Shown one piece after another: positions 16,572 through 24,828 of a DNA stretch of 64,000 bases. The stretch is from the NCBI RefSeq assembly GCF_001748365.1, contig NZ_BDHH01000016.1:63372-127371 (forward strand), given 5' to 3'. The position numbers and the translations under genes are program-made. The first letter of the stretch is position 1; each line of letters starts with the position of its first letter. The notes under the pieces are model-generated. The model was given only the letters and a program-made list of their open reading frames with translations. It did no database searches and was not told the origin of the DNA. The DNA comes from Fusibacter sp. 3D3. GTDB lineage: Bacteria; Bacillota; Clostridia; Peptostreptococcales; Acidaminobacteraceae.

Positions 16572-16632
16572 TTGACAAATGAAATTAAGTTTGTTAATAT
16601 GATATCGATCTTTGATAATGAGAATCAATATC
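16572..16632 (+). promoter_or_regulatory. Promoter with Fur box in front of the NitT/TauT-type operon
   Basis: TTGACA (16572-16577), a 17-base spacer and TAATAT (16595-16600) form a near-consensus sigma-A promoter. Just downstream, the 19 bases starting at GATAATGAG (16614-16632) match the classical Fur box in about 16 of 19 positions; the core is TGATAATGAGAATCA. Repression by an iron-loaded Fur-type protein would block transcription start. Confidence 0.75.
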
Positions 16633-16705
16633 GATTAAATAAGACGTTACAGTAATGTTTAGCTAATTTAAGGGGGTGTAATTAATTTTTTGTGAAGGGA
16701 ATAGA

Positions 16706-17398
16706 TTGAGATTACTAGATCATATTTTTCTCAATTATGAAGAAATTGAAGTTTTTAATGATTTTTCACTGAATGTTATGGAAAATAAAATAACCTGTAT
16801 TATTGGACCATCGGGATGCGGGAAGACTAGTATTCTAAATATGCTGTCTGGGTTTGTTAAAAACTTCGATGGAGAAGGCAATAAAGCAATCGGAAACATT
16901 GGCTATATATTTCAAGAAGATCGGCTGCTCCCATGGGAAACTGTTTATCAAAATATTCGATTGGTTCGGGATATTGAAAATCGTGAAGAGATTTTAGAGT
17001 TATTAAAAGTGATGGAGCTTGTTGAGTTTAGAAATAAATATCCATCCCAGTTGAGTGGGGGGATGAGACAACGCAGTTCAATTGCCAGAGGCTTTTATTT
17101 TCCATCACAATTATTGCTTATGGATGAGCCTTTTAAATCATTGGATTTTGATTTGAAGCTCAGTTTGATTTCTCATCTTGGGGCATTATGGAAATCTCGC
17201 AATAGGACCATACTTTTTGTTACTCATGATATTGATGAAGCATTGCTTTTAGGACATGAGGTCTTAATATTATCCAAGAGACCAACAAATATAGTCGAAT
17301 CATTTATGCTCAAAAGCGAACTAGGTAAAAGATCCATCCAAGATAAAGCACATATTAATCTTAGAGATAAAGTTTTAAATATTATTAGTAAAAAGTAA
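16706..17398 (+). CDS. NitT/TauT-type ABC transporter, ATP-binding protein
   Basis: The 230-residue ATPase has Walker A GPSGCGKT, a Q-loop in IFQEDRLLPWETV (the LLPW is typical of the TauB/SsuB/NrtD group), signature LSGGMRQR, Walker B LLLMDEPFKSLD and switch His in VTHDIDEA. The start is a TTG with GAAGGGA upstream; the frame is open back only to a stop at 16679 and contains no better start. It is the first gene of a three-gene importer behind a Fur-box promoter. Confidence 0.88.
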   Translation: MRLLDHIFLNYEEIEVFNDFSLNVMENKITCIIGPSGCGKTSILNMLSGFVKNFDGEGNKAIGNIGYIFQEDRLLPWETVYQNIRLVRDIENREEILELLKVMELVEFRNKYPSQLSGGMRQRSSIARGFYFPSQLLLMDEPFKSLDFDLKLSLISHLGALWKSRNRTILFVTHDIDEALLLGHEVLILSKRPTNIVESFMLKSELGKRSIQDKAHINLRDKVLNIISKK

Positions 17399-17420
17399 CC
17401 AATAAGAAAGGATGTAGACT

Positions 17421-18494
17421 ATGAAACGAATCATATTTGCAATTTTAGTACTTATGTTGGTGATTTCAGGATGTTCTAATGCTAAAGATGAGAATAATGG
17501 CACATCAGAGCCTCAAGTTTCAAGTGAAGCAAATGCCATTGAACAGGAGGTGTCTAAAAAAACGCAAACAGGTGAGAATGCATCAAATGATAAGAGTGAA
17601 GAAGAAGCCGTTCAAATAAAAGTGATAATGCCTTATGGTACACCGACATTGAGTATGATCAAAATGGTCACTGAAAACCCTGTTATTTCTGAAAATGTGA
17701 CTATTGAATACGAAATGATTGAATCAACAGATGTACTTACAACGACATTAATCAATGAAGAAGCAGATATTGCAATTGTTCCGACCAATATGGCAGCAGT
17801 GCTTTACAATAAGGGCATTGGTTACAAAATGGCTGGAGTAAGTGTCTGGGGGATTCTATATGTGATATCATCTGAAGATATTCAGTCCATTGAAGATTTA
17901 AAAGGTAAGTCAATAAGTACTATTGGTAGAAACATGACCCCAGATGCTATGTTAAGATTCGTATTGACTCAAAATGGCATTAACCCAGACGAAGATCTTA
18001 CGTTAGAGTATTTTTCAGGCGCTTCAGAATTGGCGACGCACTATATTTCAGGAGAAGGCAATTTAAGTATTGCTCCAGAACCCGTATTGACAAGTATGCT
18101 AATGAAAAGACAGGATTCTAAGGTAGTTTTAGATTTACAAGAAGAATGGAAGAAAGTAACGGGGATGGATAATTATCCTCAGGTTTCTATCATTGTTAGT
18201 GAAAAGCTTGCAAATGAATCACCAGAGGTTGTAAAAGCATTTTTGGAAACTTATTCAGAAGGCATCGATTGGGTTAATGCTAATCCAACCGATGCAGGAA
18301 AGTACTATGAAGCACTTGATATTGGCTTAAAAGCACCTGTTGTTGCAAAAGCGATTCCGGGGTGTAATATGAAATTCTTAGGAGTAGACGAGACAAAGGA
18401 AGTCATTGAAACATATCTCAAGGTTTTGTTTGAATTTAATCCGCAACTACTTGGTGGAAAAATGATAGACTCTGGAATTTACTTTGAAAAATAA
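17421..18494 (+). CDS. NitT/TauT-type ABC transporter, substrate-binding lipoprotein
   Basis: The protein has 357 residues with a lipoprotein signal (VLMLVISGC, lipidated Cys near residue 18), a 45-residue Ser/Glu/Lys-rich linker and an NMT1/TauA-type domain (IKVIMPYGTPTLSMIKM, EEADIAIVPTNMAAVLYNKG, LKGKSISTIGRNMTPDAMLRF). This fold binds small organic ligands such as sulfonates, nitrate or pyrimidines. Because of the Fur box, an iron- or metal-related ligand is possible here, but nothing in the sequence identifies it. Confidence 0.88.
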   Translation: MKRIIFAILVLMLVISGCSNAKDENNGTSEPQVSSEANAIEQEVSKKTQTGENASNDKSEEEAVQIKVIMPYGTPTLSMIKMVTENPVISENVTIEYEMIESTDVLTTTLINEEADIAIVPTNMAAVLYNKGIGYKMAGVSVWGILYVISSEDIQSIEDLKGKSISTIGRNMTPDAMLRFVLTQNGINPDEDLTLEYFSGASELATHYISGEGNLSIAPEPVLTSMLMKRQDSKVVLDLQEEWKKVTGMDNYPQVSIIVSEKLANESPEVVKAFLETYSEGIDWVNANPTDAGKYYEALDIGLKAPVVAKAIPGCNMKFLGVDETKEVIETYLKVLFEFNPQLLGGKMIDSGIYFEK

Positions 18495-19227
18495 AAAGTT
18501 ATCAATAGCATCGGTTGTAGTGGTGCTCATAACATGGCAAATTCTGGCGTCCATTGTGGACAATCCTATAAAATTTCCAACACCAATTGCAACCTATTTT
18601 GCTTTTGTAGAAATTGTTGGAGGCCAATATTTTATTAAAGAGATTTTTTATACTTTGAAACGAACGAGTATTGGGTTTATTATTTCATTTATGATGGGGG
18701 TAAGTTTAGGCACAGTTGCGGGGTTTTGCAATCCAATTTATTATTTTATGCATCCAATTGTTTCGATTCAACGGTCAATGCCGACGATGGGGGTAATTTT
18801 GCTGGCGTTGATATGGTTAAATCGTGAAATTGCGCCAATATTAGTGGGCATTCTGATTGCGTTTCCAATCATTTATAGTGCAGTTGTTAATGCTGTACGT
18901 AATATAGATAAGCAATTACTTGAAATGACACAAATTTATCAGTTTACAAAGAGAAAAAAGTTATGCCATTTATATTATCCATCGGTGAAGTCATCACTGA
19001 TGGCTGTAACTTCTACTGCAATTGGCCTTAATATAAAGGTTGGAATTGCAGCAGAGGTGTTAAGTCAACCACGATTCGCTATTGGAACAGGTCTTCAAAT
19101 GGAGAAGGTTGCCTTGAATACTGCTGGGGTATTAGCGTGGTCAGTAATAGCGATTATTCTATCTGCAACATGTGAATGGTTGATTTCACAGTTATTCCGA
19201 TTAAGTGTTCCAAAAAATACAGATTAA
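18484..19227 (+). CDS. NitT/TauT-type ABC transporter, permease
   Basis: A 247-residue permease with six membrane segments. The BPD-type region (TMGVILLALIWLNREIAPIL and the LLEMTQIYQFTKRKKL coupling helix) is clear. It starts at a TTG inside the end of the binding-protein gene and overlaps it by 11 bases, so the two are coupled. It completes the importer; no obvious terminator follows before the convergent methyltransferase gene. Confidence 0.88.
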   Translation: MKNKKLSIASVVVVLITWQILASIVDNPIKFPTPIATYFAFVEIVGGQYFIKEIFYTLKRTSIGFIISFMMGVSLGTVAGFCNPIYYFMHPIVSIQRSMPTMGVILLALIWLNREIAPILVGILIAFPIIYSAVVNAVRNIDKQLLEMTQIYQFTKRKKLCHLYYPSVKSSLMAVTSTAIGLNIKVGIAAEVLSQPRFAIGTGLQMEKVALNTAGVLAWSVIAIILSATCEWLISQLFRLSVPKNTD

Positions 19228-19259
19228 GTTAATGGAATCGATAACAATACACTCTGATT

Positions 19260-19850
19260 TTAAAGCAAGCCAATGATTACAAACAGCTCTTCATCATCAA
19301 TTTCAAGGCTTACATTAATATCAGCACTTTCAAACATCTGTTTGAGAATATCCATGGAGGGCAGTCTATCCTCTTGTACAGGCCCTGGAATTTCCTGATG
19401 AAGATGATTGATGGCATCCCTACTTTGAGAATGGCAAATTACAAGTTTGCCATTCTTTTTTAGGTGTTTAGCTAAGGTTGAAATGGCAGCTTTTTTATCT
19501 TCAAAATGTGGAAACATCGAGTAGCAAATGATGCAGTCAAAATCTGAATCAGAGACACCTTTTTCCAAAACATCCCCTACAACGAACTCTACATTAGAAT
19601 AGTCAAACTTACGCTTTGCAACTTCGATCATTTTTTCGGCGATATCAATAGCCGTAATTTGGCCTTGATCACCTACGCACGCCTGTAAAACAGGAATAAG
19701 CACGCCGGTTCCTGTGCCAACATCTAGTATTTTGTCGCCTTTCTTTATTTCAACCAAGTCTATTATTCTTTGGACTTTTTTTAGATCATGGTCCACAATA
19801 TTGTCCCATAACTCAGCTTTTGAATTAAAATAGTCTTTATTACTTGACAT
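19260..19850 (-). CDS. Class I SAM-dependent methyltransferase
   Basis: The 196-residue protein has a standard Rossmann methyltransferase core: motif I ILDVGTGTGVLIPVL, the acidic end of strand 2 (AIDIAEKMIEVAK), GDVLEKG and DCIICYSMFPHF. The substrate is unknown. It overlaps the preceding ECF S-component gene by 11 bases, so the two are one unit. The pairing suggests that the imported compound, or a breakdown product, is methylated. Confidence 0.85.
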   Translation of the reverse strand: MSSNKDYFNSKAELWDNIVDHDLKKVQRIIDLVEIKKGDKILDVGTGTGVLIPVLQACVGDQGQITAIDIAEKMIEVAKRKFDYSNVEFVVGDVLEKGVSDSDFDCIICYSMFPHFEDKKAAISTLAKHLKKNGKLVICHSQSRDAINHLHQEIPGPVQEDRLPSMDILKQMFESADINVSLEIDDEELFVIIGLL

Positions 19851-20379
19851 GGCAGACCTCGTTTTTAATCAAATTTGCTTTTTTCAGCAATAAGATAATT
19901 GGCGGAATGAACAAGAGTTGAATGATTATACCCGGAATGCCAGCTGTTACTGCTGAAATAACAAATACGAGAGGACTTGGAAATTTTGCGCCAAAGAAAA
20001 GAACTAAAATCCATACAGCAACCCCTGCAACAAGTCTTCCAGCGATCATACTGCCTATAAGTGCTAAATAAGTGTTACGGTTCAATTTTTGCCCTAAATA
20101 ATAACCCACGGCAGCGTATGCACCTAGTTCAAAAACCATATAAGGCATCACAGGAAAAAGCGGTGGCATGCCTGTTAATAAACTGCTCAGTAGAGGTGTG
20201 AGCATGCCAACAGCGACGGCATAAGGTAAGCCTAATGTAAAGCCTGCAACCAGTACGGGTATGTGCATCGGTAAAAAAGTAGATCCTAATCCGAAACTAT
20301 GGAATATCATGGGTAGTATAAGGCCTATAGCGATAAACATACTCGCTAAGACCATTTCTTGAATAAAATTCTTTTTCAT
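19840..20379 (-). CDS. ECF transporter substrate-binding (S) component
   Basis: The 179-residue, six-helix membrane protein has the small-residue-rich first helix with an A-x-x-x-A-like pattern (MVLASMFIAIGLILP) that binds the EcfT module, and conserved PLLSSLLTGMPPLFPVMPYM and GIPGIIIQLLFIPP segments typical of the PF12822-type S components. No T or ATPase genes are adjacent, so it probably uses a shared ECF module. The ligand cannot be assigned. AGGAGG precedes the start, and the leader contains a terminator-like hairpin. Confidence 0.82.
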   Translation of the reverse strand: MKKNFIQEMVLASMFIAIGLILPMIFHSFGLGSTFLPMHIPVLVAGFTLGLPYAVAVGMLTPLLSSLLTGMPPLFPVMPYMVFELGAYAAVGYYLGQKLNRNTYLALIGSMIAGRLVAGVAVWILVLFFGAKFPSPLVFVISAVTAGIPGIIIQLLFIPPIILLLKKANLIKNEVCHVK

Positions 20380-20717
20380 AGAGGTCCTCCTAGAGTGTTT
20401 GAAATTGTGGTGCTCTACATTTAAAAACCACGAGAGCTATATACAGCACCATTACAATGGTTCGTATAGCCTTCGTGGCCAATTTATGGGGTAGTACGTC
20501 AAATTAGAGATAATGCCTTAAAATCAATGAAAATATTATTGTTATAGTATAAATATTATAGCCTTCATGGCTTGTGTTATACTTAAAATGATACTGGATT
20601 AGAAGGCTGTAGTCAACTATAAAACTAAACTAAAGCTAAAATTAAATCAGATGATTTTGTCCAAAAACGATATGTTTATACGGATATATAGATATAATGC
20701 AAAATGAGAGGTAGAAG
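20380..20717. other. 338-base divergent intergenic region
   Basis: This stretch between the ECF S gene and the sigma-factor gene holds the leader structure described above, two AT-rich blocks and, close to the + strand gene, a TATAAT at 20693-20698. No protein-coding frame was found in it. Confidence 0.6.
20420..20571 (-). promoter_or_regulatory. Structured leader with terminator-like hairpin before the ECF S gene
   Basis: Read on the minus strand, CCACGA (20473-20478) pairs with TCGTGG (20428-20433), enclosing GGCTATAC/GTATATAGCT and an inner CCATT/AATGG hairpin, directly followed by TTTTTAA. This is a terminator about 40 bases ahead of the start codon. The arm sequence GCCACGAAGGCTATA (20465-20479) recurs with one change at 20557-20571. 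A transcription-attenuation element or unclassified riboswitch is possible; I recognise no known aptamer. Confidence 0.6.
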
Positions 20718-21251
20718 ATGAATGACGAGATCCTATACAGGCGCTTGCTGATGCGAGATCAACAAGCACTTTCAGCTGTACTTAACCAATATGGAGGATT
20801 ACTTAAATACATTATTGGAAATACTGTGGTTCTGACAGCTGAAGAAATAGAAGAGTGTATGAGTGATGCCCTATTTTTAATTTGGCAAAGGATTGAAAAA
20901 TACGATAATACAAAAGCTTCGTTAAAGTCGTGGATTATTATGGTAACAAGAAGTGCGGCGATTGATTATTACAGAAAGACTGCGAAACACAAGAAAACGG
21001 TTTTTATAGAAGAGGTCTCTTCAACTCTAATTTTTCAAGAGGCATTTGATCTTTTAAGTATTGAAGAAATCATCGAACGGCTTCAAATGTTACCCCCTCC
21101 GGATAATGAAATCTTTTATGATCGATTTATTCTGGGTGAAAATATGGATCGCATAGCGGATAAGCATGAAATTTCAAAGGAGAATGCCTATAAGCGTATT
21201 ACCAGAGGGCGTTTAAAACTAAAAGAAATTTTCGCAAAGGAGGGGCTGTGA
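20718..21251 (+). CDS. ECF-type RNA polymerase sigma factor
   Basis: The 177 residues show sigma region 2 (about 20-90; EECMSDALFLIWQRIEKYD, then LKSWIIMVTRSAAIDYYRK) and region 4 (about 120-175; MDRIADKHEISKENAYKRITRGRLKLKEI). The gene ends in a TGATG overlap with the next one, a membrane protein that is probably its anti-sigma factor. The target regulon cannot be derived from the sequence. Confidence 0.92.
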   Translation: MNDEILYRRLLMRDQQALSAVLNQYGGLLKYIIGNTVVLTAEEIEECMSDALFLIWQRIEKYDNTKASLKSWIIMVTRSAAIDYYRKTAKHKKTVFIEEVSSTLIFQEAFDLLSIEEIIERLQMLPPPDNEIFYDRFILGENMDRIADKHEISKENAYKRITRGRLKLKEIFAKEGL

Positions 21252-22687
21252 TGTTTGACAAAAAATATTTGGACGCCTATTCAGAGCACGTTAAGGCTGA
21301 ATTTGAGGATGAGCATTTAGAGGCTAATGCTCAAGAAAGAATTCTAGAAAAAACGTTTAAAAAAATTGAACTGAGCTCAAAGGGACAAAAATATCGCTTT
21401 AAGGGGATTAAACAAAAAAAGAAGTCAATTGTTGTAGCCTGTTTTTTATTGCTCATCTTATCTGGTTTTATAAACGCTACACCCGTGAATGCACTTTATC
21501 AAAGTATATTTCAGTTTATACCAGGGTTTGGTATTGTTAAGAGCGAAGAAGATATGAGTATTAGTAGGGCAACAACACAATCCTATCGCATGGCATCTAA
21601 CGGTGCGTTTATTGAAATTAAATATGCGTACGTTCAAAATAATTCTTTTGTCATTTCAGCATTAACGAATATAAATTACGGTTCATCAATGATGACCATG
21701 GATGGTACTGGTGAGCGGATTGGGGTATCGGGAAAATCAAAATTAGGTCTATATTTGCTGATTGATGGGGAAAAAACATATGCAAGTCATTATGTTGAGG
21801 CTTCATCATATGGGACTGACGTGAAAAAAATTTCGGGGACATTTTATTTAGAGAAAGCTTTAAAAACATCAATCGTTACGTTAGGTATTGATGATTTTGA
21901 AGCGCCGATCGAAATCGTATTAGAAGAAGTCAAAGCAGGGGATGCACCCGATAAGCTTGGAAATGGTCTCTTTATAGATGACATTTTTATCTTTGCAGAT
22001 CTAAAAAGAGAGGGTGATGTTGCCATATTGAATATGAGCTCTGTTTTACCAAGTGAATATCGAAATCTTAGATTTTATTTATTTGACGATGAGAAAGCAT
22101 TTTATGCTTCAAGCATTCAGATCATTGACAGTGAGGGCAATGGCTATTATCCTAATGAAAAGAAGCGCCAGTACAATAACGCGGATATAGATACTTTTTA
22201 TTTTGATATACCAGAGCATAAAACGGGTTTAAAGGTGGTCATCCCACAAATGATCTATGATACAAAAGTTATGGGAGAGGTTAAAGTTAAAAAACCAAAA
22301 TTGGGTGAGTATATTGCGGTGGATCAGCGTTACAAGATTGGAGAAATAGAGCTTAATTTTAAGGGATTGGCTTTTGTATCCAAAGAAAATGATGAAACGC
22401 TTAAAGCTATTGGTGAAGATGCATTGCGATATGATTTTGAGGCAACTTATCAAGCGAATTCTAAACAAAGCGTATTTCAAGTATTTCCTGAGATTAAAGT
22501 CAAAACTGGATTTGAGTATGCGCGTACCAATTCGATGGGCATTGCCCCGTACTGGACGTCTAAACAAAGAGCAGGTTGTTACTATAGCGTTTTTGATGCG
22601 CAAGACAAAGCGACTAAGTTATCTATTGAAATTAAATGCTCAAATGTCCTTATTGGCCCATATGAACTTAAGATTGAGGCTGAATAA
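21251..22687 (+). CDS. Probable membrane-bound anti-sigma factor (DUF4179-like)
   Basis: The 478-residue protein has a ~55-residue basic/acidic cytoplasmic N-terminus, one membrane helix (about 56-76; VVACFLLLILSGF) and a large extracellular beta-rich region. The pattern and the helix-proximal YQSIFQFIPGFGIV segment resemble DUF4179 anti-sigma factors of Firmicutes. It is translationally coupled to the sigma gene (overlap at 21249-21253), the usual arrangement for a sigma/anti-sigma pair. A GTG at 21248 is an alternative start. Confidence 0.8.
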   Translation: MFDKKYLDAYSEHVKAEFEDEHLEANAQERILEKTFKKIELSSKGQKYRFKGIKQKKKSIVVACFLLLILSGFINATPVNALYQSIFQFIPGFGIVKSEEDMSISRATTQSYRMASNGAFIEIKYAYVQNNSFVISALTNINYGSSMMTMDGTGERIGVSGKSKLGLYLLIDGEKTYASHYVEASSYGTDVKKISGTFYLEKALKTSIVTLGIDDFEAPIEIVLEEVKAGDAPDKLGNGLFIDDIFIFADLKREGDVAILNMSSVLPSEYRNLRFYLFDDEKAFYASSIQIIDSEGNGYYPNEKKRQYNNADIDTFYFDIPEHKTGLKVVIPQMIYDTKVMGEVKVKKPKLGEYIAVDQRYKIGEIELNFKGLAFVSKENDETLKAIGEDALRYDFEATYQANSKQSVFQVFPEIKVKTGFEYARTNSMGIAPYWTSKQRAGCYYSVFDAQDKATKLSIEIKCSNVLIGPYELKIEAE

Positions 22688-22825
22688 ATTTCTAAGGTAA
22701 AAGAATCTGAAGTTATTGCTTATTGCCCTTCGCAACTTAAAAGGGCGAAACCTTAAGAAAAGCAACTGAAAATTGGTTGAAATATTATCCGTTGTCGTTA
22801 TAATAGGGTATAAAGAGGTGATGAG

Positions 22826-23503
22826 ATGAATTTTGGGACTAACATACAATATTTAAGAATGATGCATAAAAATATGACACAGGAAGAACTTGCCAATCTA
22901 TTAGGCGTTTCTAGGCAGACCATCTCTAAATGGGAACTGAATCAAGGAAATCCAGAACTCAGTAAAATCAAAGAGATCTGTTCTTTATTTAATTGCAGCT
23001 CGGATGAGTTGTTGTTTGGTAATATTAAAATAGTAAATAAAGCTTATTCTGAGATTGAGATTGAGACTCTTGAAGCATTTGAGTATATAAAATATACTGT
23101 GATATCCACGGAACCAGAAGACGATGCAATTTATAGAATTAGACAATTGGCGACGAAGCTTAATATTGATAAGCCAAAAGTAATCGGTTGGGATTTTCCA
23201 CATCTTTCTCAGGAGCAGATAAATTTGTATCATATGCATGGTTATACAGCGGCCTTAGTATTGCCAAATGGGATGGAAATAAATAACAAGGCACTTGTGG
23301 TCGAAGAAAGAAAAACACAAAGTTATGTCACTATTACCATAAATAACCCCATGAATAATCCCTTTCATCTGATTTCAAATGCATATAAATCCGCTTTTCA
23401 ATATATGAATGTGAACCGATATACCTATGATCATTTTGCTTTTGAAAGTCTTTTCCAAAAAAATAATATTGAATACATGAAATTATTTGTTGCAATCAAA
23501 TAA
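22826..23503 (+). CDS. XRE-family regulator with GyrI-like effector domain
   Basis: Residues 1-65 form a Cro/C1 HTH (MTQEELANLLGVSRQTISKWE is the recognition region). Residues ~75-225 look like an AraC-effector-binding/GyrI-like fold, a common small-molecule sensor. GAGGTGATG precedes the start. The 138 bases upstream carry a GCCCTT/AAGGGC hairpin without a T tract. The gene stands next to the DUF6273-like gene and may control it. Ligand unknown. Confidence 0.8.
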   Translation: MNFGTNIQYLRMMHKNMTQEELANLLGVSRQTISKWELNQGNPELSKIKEICSLFNCSSDELLFGNIKIVNKAYSEIEIETLEAFEYIKYTVISTEPEDDAIYRIRQLATKLNIDKPKVIGWDFPHLSQEQINLYHMHGYTAALVLPNGMEINNKALVVEERKTQSYVTITINNPMNNPFHLISNAYKSAFQYMNVNRYTYDHFAFESLFQKNNIEYMKLFVAIK

Positions 23504-23516
23504 GAAAGAGGACGTT

Positions 23517-24128
23517 ATGAAGATTGGAGATCAAGTGGTTTTTGGGGACTATGAATGGCGCATACTAGATGTGCAGGATGATAAAGCTCTGATTTTGACA
23601 GAAGAAATCATTGAGCTACGTGATTATCATAATAAAGGGACTGACATTACATGGAAGGACTGCGAACTTCGAAAATATCTAAACGGCGAATTTTACCAAA
23701 AATTCAAAGTAGAAGATAGGGCGAAAATAATGGAAACAGTGAATATAAATCCAGGTAATTTGTGGTATAAGGCGGATGGCGGCGAAGATACAACAGATCG
23801 TATTTTTATACTATCTATTGATGAGGTTGTCCGAACTTTTTTTGGTGACAGCAGCAGACTACTGGATTTTCCTTCTAAAAATCAAAGATATTGGTTTCAA
23901 AGAAAAGATGAGAATAACATTAAGCGTAGAGCTAAGTACATGAATTCAATGTGGTGGTGGTGGATACGAACACCTGGGAAGCATAATCGCGTTGCTGTTT
24001 ATATACACGGAGATGGCAACATTGGCATACAGGGCAATGGCGTTTCAAAACGAAAGACGAATGTCATTCACCATTTAACCAATGACAGTAGAGGTGGCAT
24101 TCGACCAGCGCTTTGGATTAAAAAATAA
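23517..24128 (+). CDS. DUF6273-like protein
   Basis: The 203-residue soluble protein begins IGDQVVFGDYEWRILDV and ends with WWWWIRTPG ... GGIRPALWIKK, a layout seen in the DUF6273 family found in Clostridia and in surface proteins. There is no signal peptide or membrane segment, and the function is unknown. The ATG at 23517 has AAAGAGG upstream; earlier in-frame codons lie inside the XRE gene. It may form a unit with the XRE gene, 13 bases before it. Confidence 0.7.
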   Translation: MKIGDQVVFGDYEWRILDVQDDKALILTEEIIELRDYHNKGTDITWKDCELRKYLNGEFYQKFKVEDRAKIMETVNINPGNLWYKADGGEDTTDRIFILSIDEVVRTFFGDSSRLLDFPSKNQRYWFQRKDENNIKRRAKYMNSMWWWWIRTPGKHNRVAVYIHGDGNIGIQGNGVSKRKTNVIHHLTNDSRGGIRPALWIKK

Positions 24129-24160
24129 CGAGATTAAAAAATAACGAGGAGGAGATTATT

Positions 24161-24634
24161 ATGGAAAAATATGAAGAAGGCATGAAAATACTGAGCGAAA
24201 AATTTGGAAATGGAAAAGACAATGCAATTTCACTTGCTACAATTTCACTGGAGACGGGGGTTGATGGAAATCCAAGACCTTCAGTTCGTGATGTGGATGC
24301 ATACTATGAAGATGGCGTGTTCTACGTGGTTACTTATGCACAATCCAATAAGATGAAGCAAATCGGTGAGAATCCAGAAGTATCTGTTTCAGTACATCTC
24401 GAAGATTTTTTTAGTAGTGGAACAGGGGAAAATCTAGGCTGGGTACTGGAACCACATAATGCAGTGTTAAGAACCAAATTGCGTGAAGTCTTTAAAGACT
24501 GGTATGATTTTGCGAATAATGAAAATGATAAGAACTGCTGTTTTTTAGCGATTCATCTGAAAAAAGGTACACTTAGAATCAATCATGGGGAAAAGTTCTA
24601 TCACTTTGATTTCGAAAATAAGACAGCAAATTAA
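24161..24634 (+). CDS. Pyridoxamine 5'-phosphate oxidase-like flavin split-barrel protein
   Basis: The 157-residue protein matches the PNPOx-like split barrel: ISLATISLETGVDGNPRPS, then FYVVTYAQSNKMKQI and NPEVSVSVH, where the S/N-K segment usually binds FMN phosphate. Such small proteins act as flavin reductases, heme-degrading proteins or have unknown roles; here the role is open. GAGGAGGAG precedes the start and a strong terminator follows. Confidence 0.8.
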   Translation: MEKYEEGMKILSEKFGNGKDNAISLATISLETGVDGNPRPSVRDVDAYYEDGVFYVVTYAQSNKMKQIGENPEVSVSVHLEDFFSSGTGENLGWVLEPHNAVLRTKLREVFKDWYDFANNENDKNCCFLAIHLKKGTLRINHGEKFYHFDFENKTAN

Positions 24635-24640
24635 GTATTC

Positions 24641-24668
24641 AAAAACTGTTGAAAAATCAACAGTTTTT
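24641..24668 (+). terminator. Rho-independent terminator
   Basis: AAAACTGTTGA pairs with TCAACAGTTTT around four A, followed by a T run. It is only a few bases downstream of the split-barrel gene. Confidence 0.85.
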
Positions 24669-24828
24669 TTTGCGAGCAGATATCAAACTTCAACATGAAA
24701 TTAAAGGATGCTTTAGTCCAGAAGAGGATGAAAAAAAATTTTTAATTATTGGAGTATTGGCGTGAACCGCATACGAAGTTATTACCATGTATAGATGAAG
24801 GGCAAAACCACATGTGGAGGAAGTAGAT

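Noticed and set aside
24669..24813. Short coding traces ahead of the second sigma factor
   Set aside because: Frames are broken by stops and give no recognisable family; probably decayed sequence.
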